A stretch of 64,000 nucleotides of DNA from Blasia pusilla (Eukaryota > Marchantiophyta > Marchantiopsida > Blasiales), in the NCBI GenBank assembly GCA_050084515.1, contig CM114271.1, positions 3,844,001-3,908,000 of the forward strand, given 5' to 3'. A model generated the notes under the pieces. It had not been told where the DNA came from. It was given only the letters and a program-made list of their open reading frames with translations, and made no database searches. The position numbers were made by a program, and so were the translations under genes. Below are positions 21,510-33,679 of the stretch, one piece after another. How positions within the stretch are numbered: position 1 is the stretch's first letter; the number at the start of each line of letters is the position of its first letter.

Positions 21510-21715
21510 AACGGTGGCTAATATAGTGTGTTTGGGCGTAGATCAATAAGAAAGGTGTGACCTGCCAAACACAAGCTTCTACGACACATACGACGCACAT
21601 TCAAGGGATTGGGTTCACAACGAAAATGCTACCTATGGGTCATATTACCAAGCATAAATCAGATTTCAGAGTAGTGGAGAACCCTCTTAATTGCCCATTC
21701 CATCATCTCTAAGAA

Positions 21716-21799
21716 GTGAAGATGCAATTCGATAAAAACGTGTGATGGAAAACCCATCGGAAGTACAAAAGAGGGGGACTCAAAGAGTCAAAACCTAAA
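21716..21799 (-). repeat. Dispersed 80-bp repeat, copy 1
   Basis: On the - strand it reads GGTTTTGACTCTTTGAG, CCCCCTCTTTTGTACTTCCG, ATGGGTTTTCCATCAC and TTTTTATCGAA. Near-identical copies lie at 50339-50419 and 63597-63675 on the + strand. The T-rich text resembles the 3' end of plant LINEs, but I see no attached RT. Confidence 0.75.
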
Positions 21800-21899
21800 G
21801 GCCACAATAAGACCAGAAAAGGAAGAAGGGGGCATTCCCCCCCTAACGAATGTCCTCATCTCTAATGTCCCCTTAGAAGGGATACAAGGTGGGAGAAGA

Positions 21900-23300
21900 T
21901 AAAATTTTAATGCGTTTAAAAATTCTATTATTTAGTCGCATATACGCTCTATTTTAATAGAATAGATAATTATACAACTAAAGATAATTTGTTCACTTGT
22001 GGAAATCATATGAAGGCTTTGAACCAAAGCATATAATTGTGTACTACTAAAGGTAATTTGTTCACTTGTGGAAATCATATCTTGAAGAGGAATGAATGAA
22101 ATTAGTTGGCGGCCCGTGCTTTGCAATGAAAAAGCAATTACACCTCATCTAGTAAAATGAACTATTGTTATCACAAATGCATATTTCTATTTCGTTTGAA
22201 AAAAAAGAGTTGCATATTTAGAGTTTGAATCTTGCCTCACTCTTTGAATTTTGTTTAAATGCTCGTCCTTCTCTACTTTACTTTCAACTCTTATTGGACT
22301 AATATAAGGATGTTTTTGCACTAGGTTCAAAGGGTTATCGTGTGTGAATAATTTCCTAAATATTCATTTATTTTTTTTCCATTCTCTTGAAACATTTTTC
22401 TTGTTGCCCACTGACCCATGTCAAGTTGTGGAGAAAGTGGATAAATCAAGAAGTTATCTTCTTTAACATAACATAGATGTCCATATCACACTTATTGGGA
22501 ATCTTTAAAAAATTAAAGGATAAAATATTAGTGTAGAGGATAATTAATAGGATTATTCAAATCCTTTGACCCGGATAATCTTTTAAAAATATTATTTTTT
22601 TGTAATTTGTATGATACATATCAAACATTGGAGGAAGTGGAGAAATAAGAAGAGTTTCTCTAATGAATAACATAGGTGGGAAAAATGGTTGCACAAAAAC
22701 AAAAAGTCATGTGGGGACCATATTTGTTGGACGGATATGGACATTTATGCGGACACGGAATTTGTCCATAAGTAACTTTGATAGGAAAATGGTCAAATCA
22801 TGAATTGAGTGACTTCCAACTTTGGAAAAATTGAAATATTAAAAGGATCCACCCTAAATTTATTTTCCCAAATTAATTCATGTACGTGAAAGAATCAAAA
22901 GTTCTACCCTCAAATCAAATACCCTATGAAATTTTCAAATAATGTCATTCATTTTGAACAAACATTGTTATTAATGAATTATTAAAGTAGTGGATTATTG
23001 AATAAAAAAAGAATCCTCATTGCTCTTCACCCAATGTTATCTCTTTCATGAGTCTATCTAGAATTGGGGATGACATGATCAAAATATCTATCCCAAGAAT
23101 ATTTTTTTCATCTTATTCAAATTTATAAAACATGTGACATGAATTATCCAAGAGTGGAGAAATGTCTAAAAAACCAACATTTTCTTATTACTAAACTAAC
23201 ACATTCACAAAATAAAAATTCTCCTTTATATCTTCTCAGCATTCCCCCTTCAAATTTTCTTGCCTCTTCCCTTACATGTGAGACCTATCTAAGAGGGATA
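21900..23300. other. AT-rich intergenic stretch with TE remains
   Basis: Strong A/T bias, long A and T runs, no believable ORF. Near 22105 the words CTAA / GGCCCGTGCTTTGCA resemble a Helitron 3' end on the - strand, with no partner end identified. Confidence 0.4.
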
Positions 23301-23309
23301 AGTTTTTTT

Positions 23310-23570
23310 GGCAAGGTTGCACATGAACAAAGTCCATGTCCCTGCGGACTCGGGTATCCGCGGCCCACACCCGAGCCCGCATCCAAGCCCTCCGCGTAGG
23401 CCCGTGCTAACGGAGCCCGCACCCGTTTCGTGGCCCACAACTAGGTCCGCAAGGCAGGCTTGGCCTCCCTTTGGGCTTTGTGCAGGCCCCCAACCCGATA
23501 TGCGGGCCATACGCGGGCTTGAACCCGACTAATAGGGGCCAACCCCGCCTTGCGGGCCTGGTCGCAGGCC
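23310..23570. repeat. GC-rich dispersed repeat (copy 1 of 2)
   Basis: Starts AAGGTTGCACATG(A/G)ACAAAGT and continues with many CGGGCTCGGGTA / CGAGCCCG words that can fold back. A second copy begins at 36665, next to the end of a gypsy fragment. ORFs on both strands are composition artefacts. Confidence 0.6.
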
Positions 23571-23902
23571 ATGCAACAGTGTAGGCTTTGTTAGCTGGAG
23601 TCTACGTGGTGGGTTCTGAGCGGGCTAGGCATGACTGTCCCATAGACGGACTGGTCTGTTTCCATGCAACCATGCTTTTGAAGCATGTTATCTTTTGTGT
23701 TAACTCATTCCTTACGGTTCTTGTTTTTCCTTGTATTAAGTAGGATCAAGAATGTCGATGCGATACATACAAGGTTGCGTATGGACAAAGTGTGTGTCCG
23801 TGGACTTACGTCCGTCCTATAGAAGGAATTTTTCATATGATCCTTAGGTCCCCCTTCTTTCTCATCCCCTTCAGTTGCCTTTGTGATTGCCACTTTCTCG
23901 TT

Positions 23903-24268
23903 TGTCATGACCATACGGATTATGTCGTAGAGTATGGTGTGCTGGTAGAGGCCATTCCTTATGTAGGACCGTAGTGGCTTGGTAGAGATGCGGTTCCATA
24001 CATAGGGTTGGGGGTTACTCACTTGGGGGTGACTTTCCTAGTAGGGCCCGCTCTTAGGTTGGAGGATATAAGGTGGCTTGCCCTCAAAGAACAGTTAGTT
24101 CTTTGAGTTGAGCCTGTTGCGTTGGGAGTTAGCCTTGGTAGTGAGTAGAGCTCTTGGCTATGGTGTTTCCGCAAGACCCGACCTAGATTCTCCCCATCGT
24201 GGAGTGGGTTTGGCTCGATTGTATGTGATTAAGCGTGTTTTATGACATGGAGGTCTTTCACGGATTTC
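23903..24268 (+). repeat. Element 4, 5' terminal block B
   Basis: Matches 25337-25713 with small indels. It begins TGTCATGACCATACGG and is followed by leader sequence, not by block A. Confidence 0.85.
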
Positions 24269-24916
24269 ACTCAAAGAACTCGAGTAGATCGATGGTAGCT
24301 TCGATTGTAGATCAGTATGATGTGGTTAGGGCTGATTGTGTACTCAGCCGTGGATTTTCGTGGCTTGTGGCCTATGTTGGAGGTGTGAATCTGGTGCGCG
24401 GTTGGTAGGGAAAGAAGCGCCTTGCTGAGAGCTTTCCAACGCGCTTTAGATCGCGGATTTTGTCAAGGGAGTTGGAAGTTATCAAGGATTGAAGATTCTG
24501 GTTCGTGTTCGACGGTTTTCGATGTGCTTGGAGAGCTTGGAGTCGGAAGCGTGTGTTGAAGTTCATCCAGATCAGGTGAGAGGTTCCTGTTGCTACTCAT
24601 ATTGTGATCTCCTGTGAATCTATCTGCTCGAGTGTGTGGAGCGTTGCGGATTTCTGCGTGCATGAAACTTGGTGGAAGCGCTGTCGGATTTGCGATTCTG
24701 GAGGTGTATGGACAGCAAGTTTGTTTGATTTTTAGCTCGGAGTACAGAGCTGGGTTGTAGCTGATTTTTTGTGGAGAGATAGCTATGGTGGTCAATTGAA
24801 TTCTGATTGAAACAGATTTGATTTCGGTCACGTATTTGTGAAGTAATTTTTGATCGAAATTTTTCAGACTAGCTCAAGGTCTGTGGCTATGGTGGACAGC
24901 GGATCAGAGGGGCTTG

Positions 24917-25048
24917 TGTGGATCTACTGGTAACGCAGCCCGTATGTTGGTGTGTGATCGGTATTCTAGGGGTTGGCACATGATGTGTTTGACTCCACGT
25001 TTGGATGTTGTTCCTATTGGAAGGTGGGTTTGTCCTCGATGTACTTAG
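24917..25048 (+). pseudogene. Degenerate PHD finger fragment of element 4
   Basis: 44 codons ending in TAG. It lines up with the PHD finger at 2339-2476: CGSTG, then RMLVCD, RGWHMMCLTP and GRWVCPRCT. The first Cys of the finger is replaced by Gly and the Cys of CDGC by Tyr, so zinc binding is lost. The coding sequence upstream of it is missing. Confidence 0.8.
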
Positions 25049-25228
25049 GAGAGGTAGATGACTTGATCTTTGCATGATATGGATTACGGATGTGCGACTA
25101 ACGATGGGGCAACCTAGCACCCGGCCTAAGTTCTTCCGATTCGGGCACCCAAGAAGGTGTATAGCATGTAGTAGATGTATAGGGCTACAGGAGTTAGAGG
25201 GACCTAACCGCTTGATTAGAAGGGGCGA

Positions 25229-25819
25229 GTTGTGGTACACTTGCGTTTGTGGATACTCTCGTCTATGTTATGTATGTATGGACAATGCGTATGGTATGTC
25301 GATGTATGTTGTATGCGATGTGAATTCGACGACATTTGTCATGACCATACGGATTATGTCGTAGAGTATGGTGTGTGGTAGTAGAGGCCATTCCTTATGT
25401 AGGACCGTAGTGGCTTGGTAGAGATGCGGTTCCATACATAGGGTTGGGGTTACTCACTTGGGGGTGACTTTCCTAGTAGGGCCCGCTCTTAGGTTGGAGG
25501 ATATAAGGTGGCTTGCCCTCAAAAACGATTAGTTGAGAACACATATCTTTGAGTTGAGCTGTTGCGTTGGGAGTTAGCCTTGGTAGTGAGTAGAGCTCTT
25601 GGCTATGGTGTTTCCCAAGCTTCGACCTAGATTCTCCCATCGTGGAGTGGGTTTGGCTCGATTGTATGTGATTTAAACGTGTTTTATGACAAAGAGGTCT
25701 TTCACTGATTTCAGTTGTGGTACACTTGCGTTTGTGGATACTCTCGTCTATGTTATGTATGTATGTGCGTATGGTATGTCAGCGATGTATGTTGTATGAT
25801 GATGTGGATTCGCACGACA
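25229..25819 (+). repeat. Element 4, 3' end: A' (25229-25334), TT, B (25337-25713), A (25714-25819)
   Basis: A' and A are both 106 bp and begin GTTGTGGTACACTTGCG; A' ends CGACGACA and A ends CGCACGACA. The arrangement copies that of element 1 although the sequences are well diverged. Confidence 0.85.
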
Positions 25820-25839
25820 CATTTCTTCCTCCCTCTTAT

Positions 25840-28690
25840 TTTCAACCGGCCTTCCTTTCATAATTACTAGCAAGTTGCTTGTGCTATCCATAAGAGTACA
25901 CATTATTCCTTGACTTAGCTCTCTTCCATTCTAATTTAACTCCTTAAAATGACATGTGTTATCATGAAAGAAGTCCTTAAAGGATAAATGTGGACCTCAA
26001 AAGGAGGGATTCTACATACCCATCCTCTCTTAATGGTACTAGTTAGCATGCCCATGCTTGCGCACGAAAATAAAATTCTTAAAATAATCATATATTTTAT
26101 TTCAAAATTTAAACATAATCTCTATTTTCTTAAATCTGAAAGGAATAATAAAATTTCACTCTTTCTAAGGAACTCTATTCTTTAATTAAAATTTAAATAA
26201 CTCGCCACTCTCCTAAATAATTTCATCCTTCTAAATAAAAGTAAAAAAATACCTTCTACTCTCCTTCCTCTCCACCCATCAAAATAACACACATTATTTA
26301 AATTCTTATTTAATTTTAATTAATAGAATCATTTCTCTTCCCCATTCATTTTCCCTTCCCAAAATATTAAATATGAATTAAGGGAAAAAATTAGGCCTAT
26401 TTTATCTTATTATTTTACTATTGTGTCATATTGTGCATATAGGCTCGCCTATGATAAGATAGATAGATATACATAGATGCTTCACTTCTTTGAGAATAGA
26501 AGTAGTAAGAAAAGATATCCCTTTCCTCCCATTATAATATAGATACATGTTTATTGGAAGCATGCCCCACTCTTCATAGTATCTACTACACCCCTTCCTC
26601 CAAAACTCCAAACTTATAGGGTTAACCTCTAAATTGATTCTAAATTACAATGTAGACTAGAATAATGCCCTTGAAGATTTCTTGGCACCTACTACCGACA
26701 TTTCGAGTGTGGTGAGGGGAAAGGAATTTTAGGCCTTCCTTCAATCTTTCGCCCTCCTAATTTAGTCATTCTCTTAAATAGGACATGTGTTAACACTTGA
26801 GGAGGTTTTTCTAACCGCGTCCATATAATTAAAAGAGGATGGGGTTAGAGAAACCTCCTCTTTTGGTGTTGGCACTTGCCCTTTCAACCCTCATGTGGTG
26901 TTGGCATGTGTCATATTTATGAGAATAGTTAAATTAGCACGCCAAGGATTTATTGGATGTCGTTCCTCTCACCACACTAGAACGGTCGCAGAAGAAGTCT
27001 TCCTATACACGGACATTATGCTAGTCCTCTTTTAATCATATTTATATTATTATTGAGGATAAATGTACATCTCTATATAACTATTCATTCATTAATCCCT
27101 TTCCTTCACAAGTTATACACTAACAAATAAATGTACACACAAATTCAAATATTTCTTTATCGCACCTTGTATAAGGAGACATATTTTCTTGCTCCCTAGT
27201 TGGCACATGTCAAATAGAGAAGTGATGTGTTTGCAAATCAAGATGGCACTCTCCCATAATAAAGTAGACGTTGCCCGTGCCATGCATGCCTAGCACAGTT
27301 TCCTCAATAGAATGGCTTATAAACAGATGTCGATGATAGTTTTAAAAAAATTATATTTAAATTTCAAAATTTAGGTGTAATTTCCACCCTTATAAATCTT
27401 AAAAGAGTAAGAAAATCACTTTTAGATAATATCCATCTCCCTACATAATTACATTCCTCCCTAAAAGTTCCAACAAAAAATATTCTTCCCCTTCCACTCT
27501 TCCTACCAAAATCACATTCATTAAAAAAATCTTAACTAATTTTCCTTTTCCATCCAAATTTATTTTCCTTTCCCAAAATGTCACATGTGAGTTAATAAGA
27601 TTAATTTAAAAATAATCAAATCATTAATTTAAAATTTAAATCTAATAATTATTTTATAAAATCTTAGAAGAATTAAAAAATTTCACTCTTTTAAGTAATT
27701 ACAGTACTCCATTCAAATGATATCCCAATCCTCTAAATAATTTTAACCTTCCATAAAATTTGATCTATTCCTTATCCATTAAAATTTGTGTGAATTAAAA
27801 CACAAATTCTAAATTTTTTTAATTTATTAAGATTTATAATCCTCAATTATAATATTAAATAAAATATTTTTCTATTTTACTCAAATCCAACGAACATTAT
27901 CCCCGTTATTTATACATACCACCCATATTTTCTTGGCTATTTATACGTGTATCTATATTACTATGGCCGACACTTTTGCACAAAATGATTAAATAATTTT
28001 CTAATAAAACAAAATAGTAACATGGTATTATTTTATCTTTCAAGGTTGCATGTTCGCCTGGGGCCCTTGAGGAAGTGAAATTTTTTTATGGGGGGGAAGT
28101 GATATTACTGGAGGAAACAATGAGGTTTTATTTCAGTATCAGAGGTTATGGAATAGTGGAGAATTAAGGAACTGAGGGTGGGGTGTTTAAAAAGAATCTC
28201 CACTCATCTCTAAAAATCAATAATGGTGATCTTAGCATGATTCTTTTTCTAAAAATATTTTAAAAAAATTGCTCTTTTTCATGGGTAGCATGGTCTTGCT
28301 ACCTAGATTCCTCTTGGTCATCAAGCGGTAGATGACCAAGAGGTTAACTAAACAAACATAAGGTCATGTTGAAGAGGTCTTGGTTTCAACTCTCCCCTTG
28401 GACAGTGGGGTGCAATCTCAACCCAAGGGCAATGGCGTCCCCTAGCTAGGGCATGGATGGTCTATGTTCGAGAGAGAGAACGCCTTGTGTGCCTTTCATG
28501 TGTGTGCCTTGACTATGCTCCCCGGTTAAAAATCTGGATAAAGTTCCAGGCCTTCACAAAAGAAAAACAAAAAACAAAAATCGGATGCGATGTCAATTTC
28601 ACATATGTGGAAGGGGTCCCGTAAGCCAGATTCAGCTTCCCGTGGACTAAAAATCTACTCCATCTCTTCTAGTTTTTTCCAATTCTAAAG
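25840..28690. other. AT-rich stretch, TE graveyard
   Basis: Very A/T-rich, no gene recognised. Near 27180-27265 the - strand reads TCTACTTTATTATGGGAGAG...TTGATTTGCAAAC, related to the 5' part of the Helitron-like element at 28693-28897; a similar piece on the + strand lies near 37245-37290. Confidence 0.45.
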
Positions 28691-28692
28691 AA

Positions 28693-28897
28693 CTAGTAAG
28701 GTGCCCGTGCTATGCACGAAAAATTAAAAAGTGTTTGACTAGTGTATAATCCGTGAAGGGAAACGATTAATGTCATTGCACACAAATTCAAATTTTTTTT
28801 CATGCACTCTGTAATATGTGAAACATTTTCTTGCTTCCCAATTGCAAACATACGAATCTTCACAAATCAAGAAAGCGCTCTCACATAATAGTATAGA
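28693..28897 (-). mobile_element. Small non-autonomous Helitron-like element
   Basis: On the - strand it starts TCTATACTATTATGTGAG after an A and ends GTGCATAGCACGGGCACC, TTACTAG before a T. The TC start, CTAG end, short hairpin (GTGC ATA GCAC) near the 3' end and A/T target fit plant Helitrons. 205 bp, no coding capacity. Confidence 0.5.
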
Positions 28898-29498
28898 TGA
28901 GGCAAACTTCGGACCTTTCTTCGGAAGTTTCATGCAGTAACAAAATTCTGCGACTATATCCAATCACATTGCGTATGGTGAGATAGAGCTTCTCACCATA
29001 CGAAGAAGTCCATAAGCAAGTTTTCATATTGGGGTGGTCTTGTAAGCACTGCACTAGTACCTCCACCGGTACTCTCTGCCGTCTCTCTGGTTCAAGTAAA
29101 GTGACAAAATTCTTGCGAAAAGCAATCTGGAGCATGTCTCGCGTTCTCGGAAGTCTCATGGCCCAAACTTCGGCTGACATAAGTAGAATCTGCATCCATG
29201 GAGATCCCCACCAGATTCCCATTTCCGTGTCATGAGGAGGCCAGTCAAATAAACCATGTACGGGAGACGGGAAAGAAACCCCTTTCTGCGGTCTAAACGG
29301 AAAGAGTTGACGAGCAGGAAATTGACGACTCCAATGCCCTCCACCACTAAACTTCAATCGGCTCTTTTCGCAGAACTGTCGAATCAGACTCTGAGCTCTC
29401 GAAATCGTACCAACTGATTTGGTACGATTTCGAGACGTATGTAGCAAACGGCCGTCGATGGAGTCTTTGAGACGAACTTCGGATCCAGAGGGTGCCAT
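28898..29498 (-). CDS. Hypothetical ORF, no recognised domain
   Basis: An open frame of about 200 codons starting MAPSGSEVRLKDSIDG. No motif is recognised; the composition (many Arg, Leu, Ser) is plausible for a protein but not diagnostic. Its last few codons run into the Helitron-like element, so the 3' end may have been captured by chance. It may be a remnant or exon of a longer gene, or accidental. Confidence 0.25.
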
Positions 29499-29499
29499 A

Positions 29500-30686
29500 A
29501 GATGTCAGCCTGATTTGATTTGATTTGCCAGACGATTTGGAGAGTCGGAACCGATGGGATGGGCCAAGAGTAGACTGAAGAAGCTTCTTGAGTTTGGAAA
29601 GGTGATTGGTAGTGTAGTGGAGTTGGATGAAGAAACTTGACCGACACGATGGAGCTTAGTTTGGAGAACTTGCATCAGAAAACATTACATGTCATGTGTA
29701 GAGGACCCTAGAAAGACAGAGACCGACTATGCGTAGAAAGTACGGATCCGAACTTGTTAGGTTGTGTAGACGCTGGACTGCAATTGAGAATTGAGATCAG
29801 AGGATCAGTGAGAATACATACGATGTCCATAAACTCCATCTCTAGACGCAAAGAGAGGTCTTTGGCCGTAACGCAGAAGATCGGTGGGCCAAATTCCCGG
29901 TTAAGACGACTTCTTGTGCGCAAACTTCATGATAATTTGACAGCTAACTCGCCGAGTCATATTGATTTGAGTGACAGTACATTGCTCAGACGTGTTCAGG
30001 GAGGAGCTTGCCATTCTCCTAAAACTACAAGAATCAGGGAGACTGATTCGCACTGTCGCAGGGTAATCTAGGAGTGAAATGTGCGAGCACTTCCACCGAC
30101 TTCGAAGAGATCCTGTGTTCCACGGAGTTCATATTGGAATCAGTTCAGAAGTAGATAATGGTTTGCGATTCCATCGATCGGAGCAAGAGTTCTTATCAGC
30201 TGATTTGCACCAGCTTTCTCTCGGATCCATACCTCCTAGGCTGGTGGTAAACCGATGTCTCTGCCACCTTTGGAAAGAGGTCACGAATTTTTTTGCCAGC
30301 TCCAGCAATTCAAGCGACTCCTCGAAGTGGACCCAGATGCCAGGCAATTTACACCCAACTCCGGCAGTAAAGGAGATTGAACAGATGGAGGTGAGAACAG
30401 GTCCACAAATTGGCGGACCTTCTCCTCCCTCATGCTGCAGTAGGCGTTCCTTGTAGATTCGCACATTACTCTGCCATGACGTGAGGTGTAGCAAGAGGAG
30501 GTGACGTGAAATGGATCCCACGTTCACGGTGCCCACTCGTGACCTTCACCATCGCCCGAGATTAGGAGACACCACTCTGTTCTGCCAATGCGCGAATCAG
30601 GATTCTCCCACTGTGATGGTAGGGTTCTGAGACTCCAAACTCCGACTTCTCAAAAGATACTTACACAGAGCGCGGGGTCCGGAGGT
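29500..30686. other. Unassigned region 3' of the F-box gene
   Basis: Several ORFs of 60-135 codons overlap on both strands (for example 30129-30536 on the - strand, 30079-30456 on the + strand). None shows a known domain. They may be exons of a - strand gene or decayed sequence. Confidence 0.25.
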
Positions 30687-31894
30687 TTATGCCAGGGCTG
30701 TCAAGGAAGGCTCCAATACCCAGCAGAGCAGCACGTAGCCGAACTCCAAATTTGCAGTGCAGGTGCTTGTGTTGGTGGAAAAATCGCGGACGATGAACTC
30801 CAAACGAGTTCGGCATTTCCCTTGAGTTTGGAACTCCCGGATGAAGCAAATAAGTTCTCCGGCTCCGACACAAGATGAATTTTGCACATCGTCCCCATTA
30901 TGTCTTACCAGCTTGACGGTGAGAGGCTTAGGCATCTTCTTTTGTTCAAGGCGGATTTTCTGGCCCGATTCGTGTAACGTACAAGCCCTTCCTTCTTCTG
31001 TCATCAGCACTAGCTGACTGCGGTGCTCTAAGATCCGGACGTCCCAGCCATAACTCGCCAAGAGCAGTGTCGCCCAAGAATCCTTCTCGACGTCATACTT
31101 GAACAATCGAGGACAGCACCGGTCATCATCATCTGCAACCCAATAAAGTGCCCCTTTCCAAGGAATTCCGGGCTTCCGAGAGAAGCAACTGCTGGGAAGT
31201 CTGGGAGAATTGGCGCCTCTGCTCCAAGAACGTTCTCGAGAGTCATACACAAGTGTGGTGCGCTGAGAAGGGTCGTACGTCTCGGCAATGATCAGCTTGT
31301 AGTTCCCGGTGTCCTTGCAAACCATCAGACCAACTAGCAAATGCTCCATGGGACGATGATAATCCGCAGGACGATTGCAATCATTCGGTGGCAAGGCCAG
31401 ATATGGCTCGTCGCTGTCAGGCATGGCAGATGCAGCACTCTCCAGCGCTTCGTCACCGGATTACACACAACAAATTGCGAACATGTATAAGTCGATAGAC
31501 AGAGCAGTCCTCCACCTGACGCGGCCATCTCCCAGGATCCCATAGAGGGGTCCAACCTCAGAAAAGACAGAGACAGCTGCGACCAAGTGTTCCTCCGCGC
31601 GTCGTACGCCGTGAAATACCGATCGTCCGCAGTACCAGCGGCTGGCGTGAAAAAGGTGAAGTGGAACGGAACGCACTTAGCCGGGCAATCTTCCGCAGGT
31701 GTGAAATTTGGCGACAAGATCAGCTCATTCCATCTCTTGCATACAGTGCGACACTTCACTACACTGGAGAGTGGTAGCTTCGTTAACACCCGTTCCATCA
31801 GATCCTCGGGCAACGACGACCACAAATCCGAATTCAGCACCCGTCTGCTGCCCTCCACCACGCCCCCTCGCCCCCTCGGTCTCAGAAAATACAT
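30687..31894 (-). pseudogene. F-box protein gene interrupted by a single frameshift
   Basis: From ATG at 31894 the frame reads MYFLRPRGRGG and then a clear F-box (LWSSLPEDLMERVLTKLPL, CRTVCKRWNELI) at about residues 24-63. A kelch/F-box-associated C-terminal part follows (GGGLLCLSTYTCSQFVVCNPVTKRWRVL, then in the next frame KLIIAETYD, WSRGANSPRLPS, KGALYWVADDD and FKYDVEKDSWATL). The two frames meet at about 31424, where one base appears to be missing; otherwise nothing is broken over about 400 codons. Role of intact members: substrate adaptor of an SCF ubiquitin ligase. The upstream open frame to 32086 is probably untranslated. Sequencing error, recent pseudogene and true gene are all possible. 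Confidence 0.75.
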
Positions 31895-32011
31895 AGTGCA
31901 GACAATGAGCGAGATCGAGACAGCGAAGGAGAAAGAGCAAAGAACACGCCACCGTCGAGATCCGGAGAAAGTGAGCAGGACGTCGAGATGCGTAGTAGTA
32001 GTAGTATCCGA

Positions 32012-32245
32012 TGCAAATCCCCCGACGACCACCAGGTAAATTCCTTCGCGTTGATATTGCAGCAATTGGTTCAAATTTCTCCTCACGATTCTAAACCCCT
32101 AGATGAACAAGACCAGATGTGCAGATGAAGGAAGTTAAAACCCGAAACAAAATCTCCCGACGACCACCAGGTAGATTCCTTCGCGGCGAGATCGCAGCAA
32201 TTGACTCAATACTGTCCTCGCGATCGTAGACCCCTAGATAAGTAC
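32012..32245. repeat. Direct duplication upstream of the F-box gene
   Basis: About 95 bp (32012-32108 and 32147-32245) share CCCGACGACCACCAGGTA, ATTCCTTCGCG and GCAGCAATT, then ACCCCTAGAT. It lies in the presumed 5' region of the F-box gene. Confidence 0.75.
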
Positions 32246-32491
32246 GAGATACGCGGTTGAAGATGGTGACGACTCTCTCCTACGCCCGCTTACGACACTT
32301 AGCCCCGTTCGCGCAGAAGTAAGCAGAAACGTCCTCTGCCTATCGGTAAGATGATACCTGAAACAGACGCCGCCTGAGTGCGATTACATACTTCTCATTG
32401 GGGCTTCCGAAGCGCGTCAAATTTGACCTTCGAGCTTACATTGACGTTGGCATTTATCTTGCGGGGCATTCCATGGATGCCGCTGTAGAGG

Positions 32492-33027
32492 TAGGGTTTA
32501 CAAACAAACCTGTCGAAGTTTAGGGTAAACACACGACAACAAGGCTAGGGTCGCCGTTTAGTTTAGGGTTAATGCCCCACGAATAGCACGACATTCGGGA
32601 AGAGTGCTTCCAACTCATTAGGGTTCGACAAATCCATGGACGGTAGGGTTTTCGTTGCTCTCCATGTTAGGGCTCGCGGTGTGGACGAGCCTTTGCACTC
32701 GGAAGATCGCAACTCTAGACTTAGGGTTTAACAGGTATGGGTTCGATCGGAACAAACGGTTCATAGTGGGACATTTGCGGTTCGGAAATCTTCAGAGCTC
32801 TGAGGTTCATCATGATCGCTGTCTGTAAACGAAGACAGCCAGCGGTGCTGCTTCGAGTTAGGGTTGTACACGCTGACACACAACAACGACGTGAGTGCAG
32901 AATCCCACCTCTTCCATCATTTCTTCGATGATTGTCGGTCGAAATGACCATAAGAGCATAGGATGTTGAAACAGGATCCACGCAGACATGGCTGCGAAAG
33001 AAATGTCTCGCCTATTCCGCCTAGGGT
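32492..33027 (+). promoter_or_regulatory. Cluster of nine telo-box-like TAGGGT motifs
   Basis: TAGGGT occurs on the + strand at 32492, 32521, 32546, 32564, 32619, 32644, 32722, 32859 and 33022, often inside TTAGGGTTT. Chance would give far less than one in 536 bp. In plants such telo-boxes mark promoters of growth genes and bind telobox proteins; it could also be decayed telomeric DNA. The nearest gene is the F-box gene, transcribed away from it. Confidence 0.65.
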
Positions 33028-33339
33028 TTTAGAACCTGCACCATACGTGGAACGCAAGTACGACCCTTGCGGTTGCGATAGCTCTTAGGTGAGCTTCTGC
33101 CTCAGTACGAGTCCGGCAGAGTGTGCAGGAACTCTCTGCTCACTCTCTAGCAGAAAGCGAACTCCTGTACCACGATCCAACAGTTCTAGATGGAGATGAT
33201 GTTGTGCCCTTCCAACCCTCGAGCATCTCTCACGTGAAAAGCATGAATCGTGTCTCCTGTCACGAAGCTCACGAGAACTAAATGAACCGGCTAACTGCGG
33301 TTAATTCTCGGGGCTGGCGATGATTCTGTTCTGGACGTG

Positions 33340-33575
33340 ATTTAGATTCATTCATTCATCCATTCATTCATCCATCCATTCATTCATCCATTCATCCTAC
33401 CGGCGGACGGCGAAAAGAGTTGGCGGACGCCGAGATCTTACATGCATCCCTCTTTCAGACGGACGGCGGAAAGGGATTGGGGGGTTCGTGGTGTGAACGT
33501 AAGTCTGTGCGGCGTGGCGAGGTCTTCCGTTCATTCGTCCGTCCATCCGTCCGTCCGTCCGTCCGTCGTCCGTCT
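33340..33575. repeat. Tetranucleotide microsatellites (ATTC/ATCC and CGTC)
   Basis: 33340-33400 is a run of ATTC and ATCC units; 33530-33575 is a run of CGTC units. Between them both repeat flanks carry GGCGGA / ACGGCG words. Arg/Asp/Gly-rich ORFs on the - strand (for example 33397-33675) are translations of the repeat and not genes. Confidence 0.8.
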
Positions 33576-33679
33576 TTTGGGGTGGACGGCGAACGAGATG
33601 TGTTACTACTGTACAGTAGTGGTGTGCAGCTGATGGACGGCGCTGTGAGGTTCCAACTACGGCGGCTCCAAGCACCGCC

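Larger units (their letters stand above)
23903..25819 (+). mobile_element. Short non-autonomous relative of the PHD-bearing gypsy family (element 4)
   Basis: Order on the + strand: B (23903 to about 24268), leader-like sequence to about 24890, PHD tail (24917-25048), 3' untranslated part with phrases shared with element 1 (CTAACGATGGGGC, GCACCCGGCCT, GGAGTTAGAGGGACCTAACC), a purine run (25218-25228), A' (25229-25334), TT, B (25337-25713), A (25714-25819). Flanks are CGTT and CATT, a 4-bp duplication with one transition. B holds a TATA-like GATATAAGG near 24066. Everything from gag through integrase is deleted. Confidence 0.8.
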
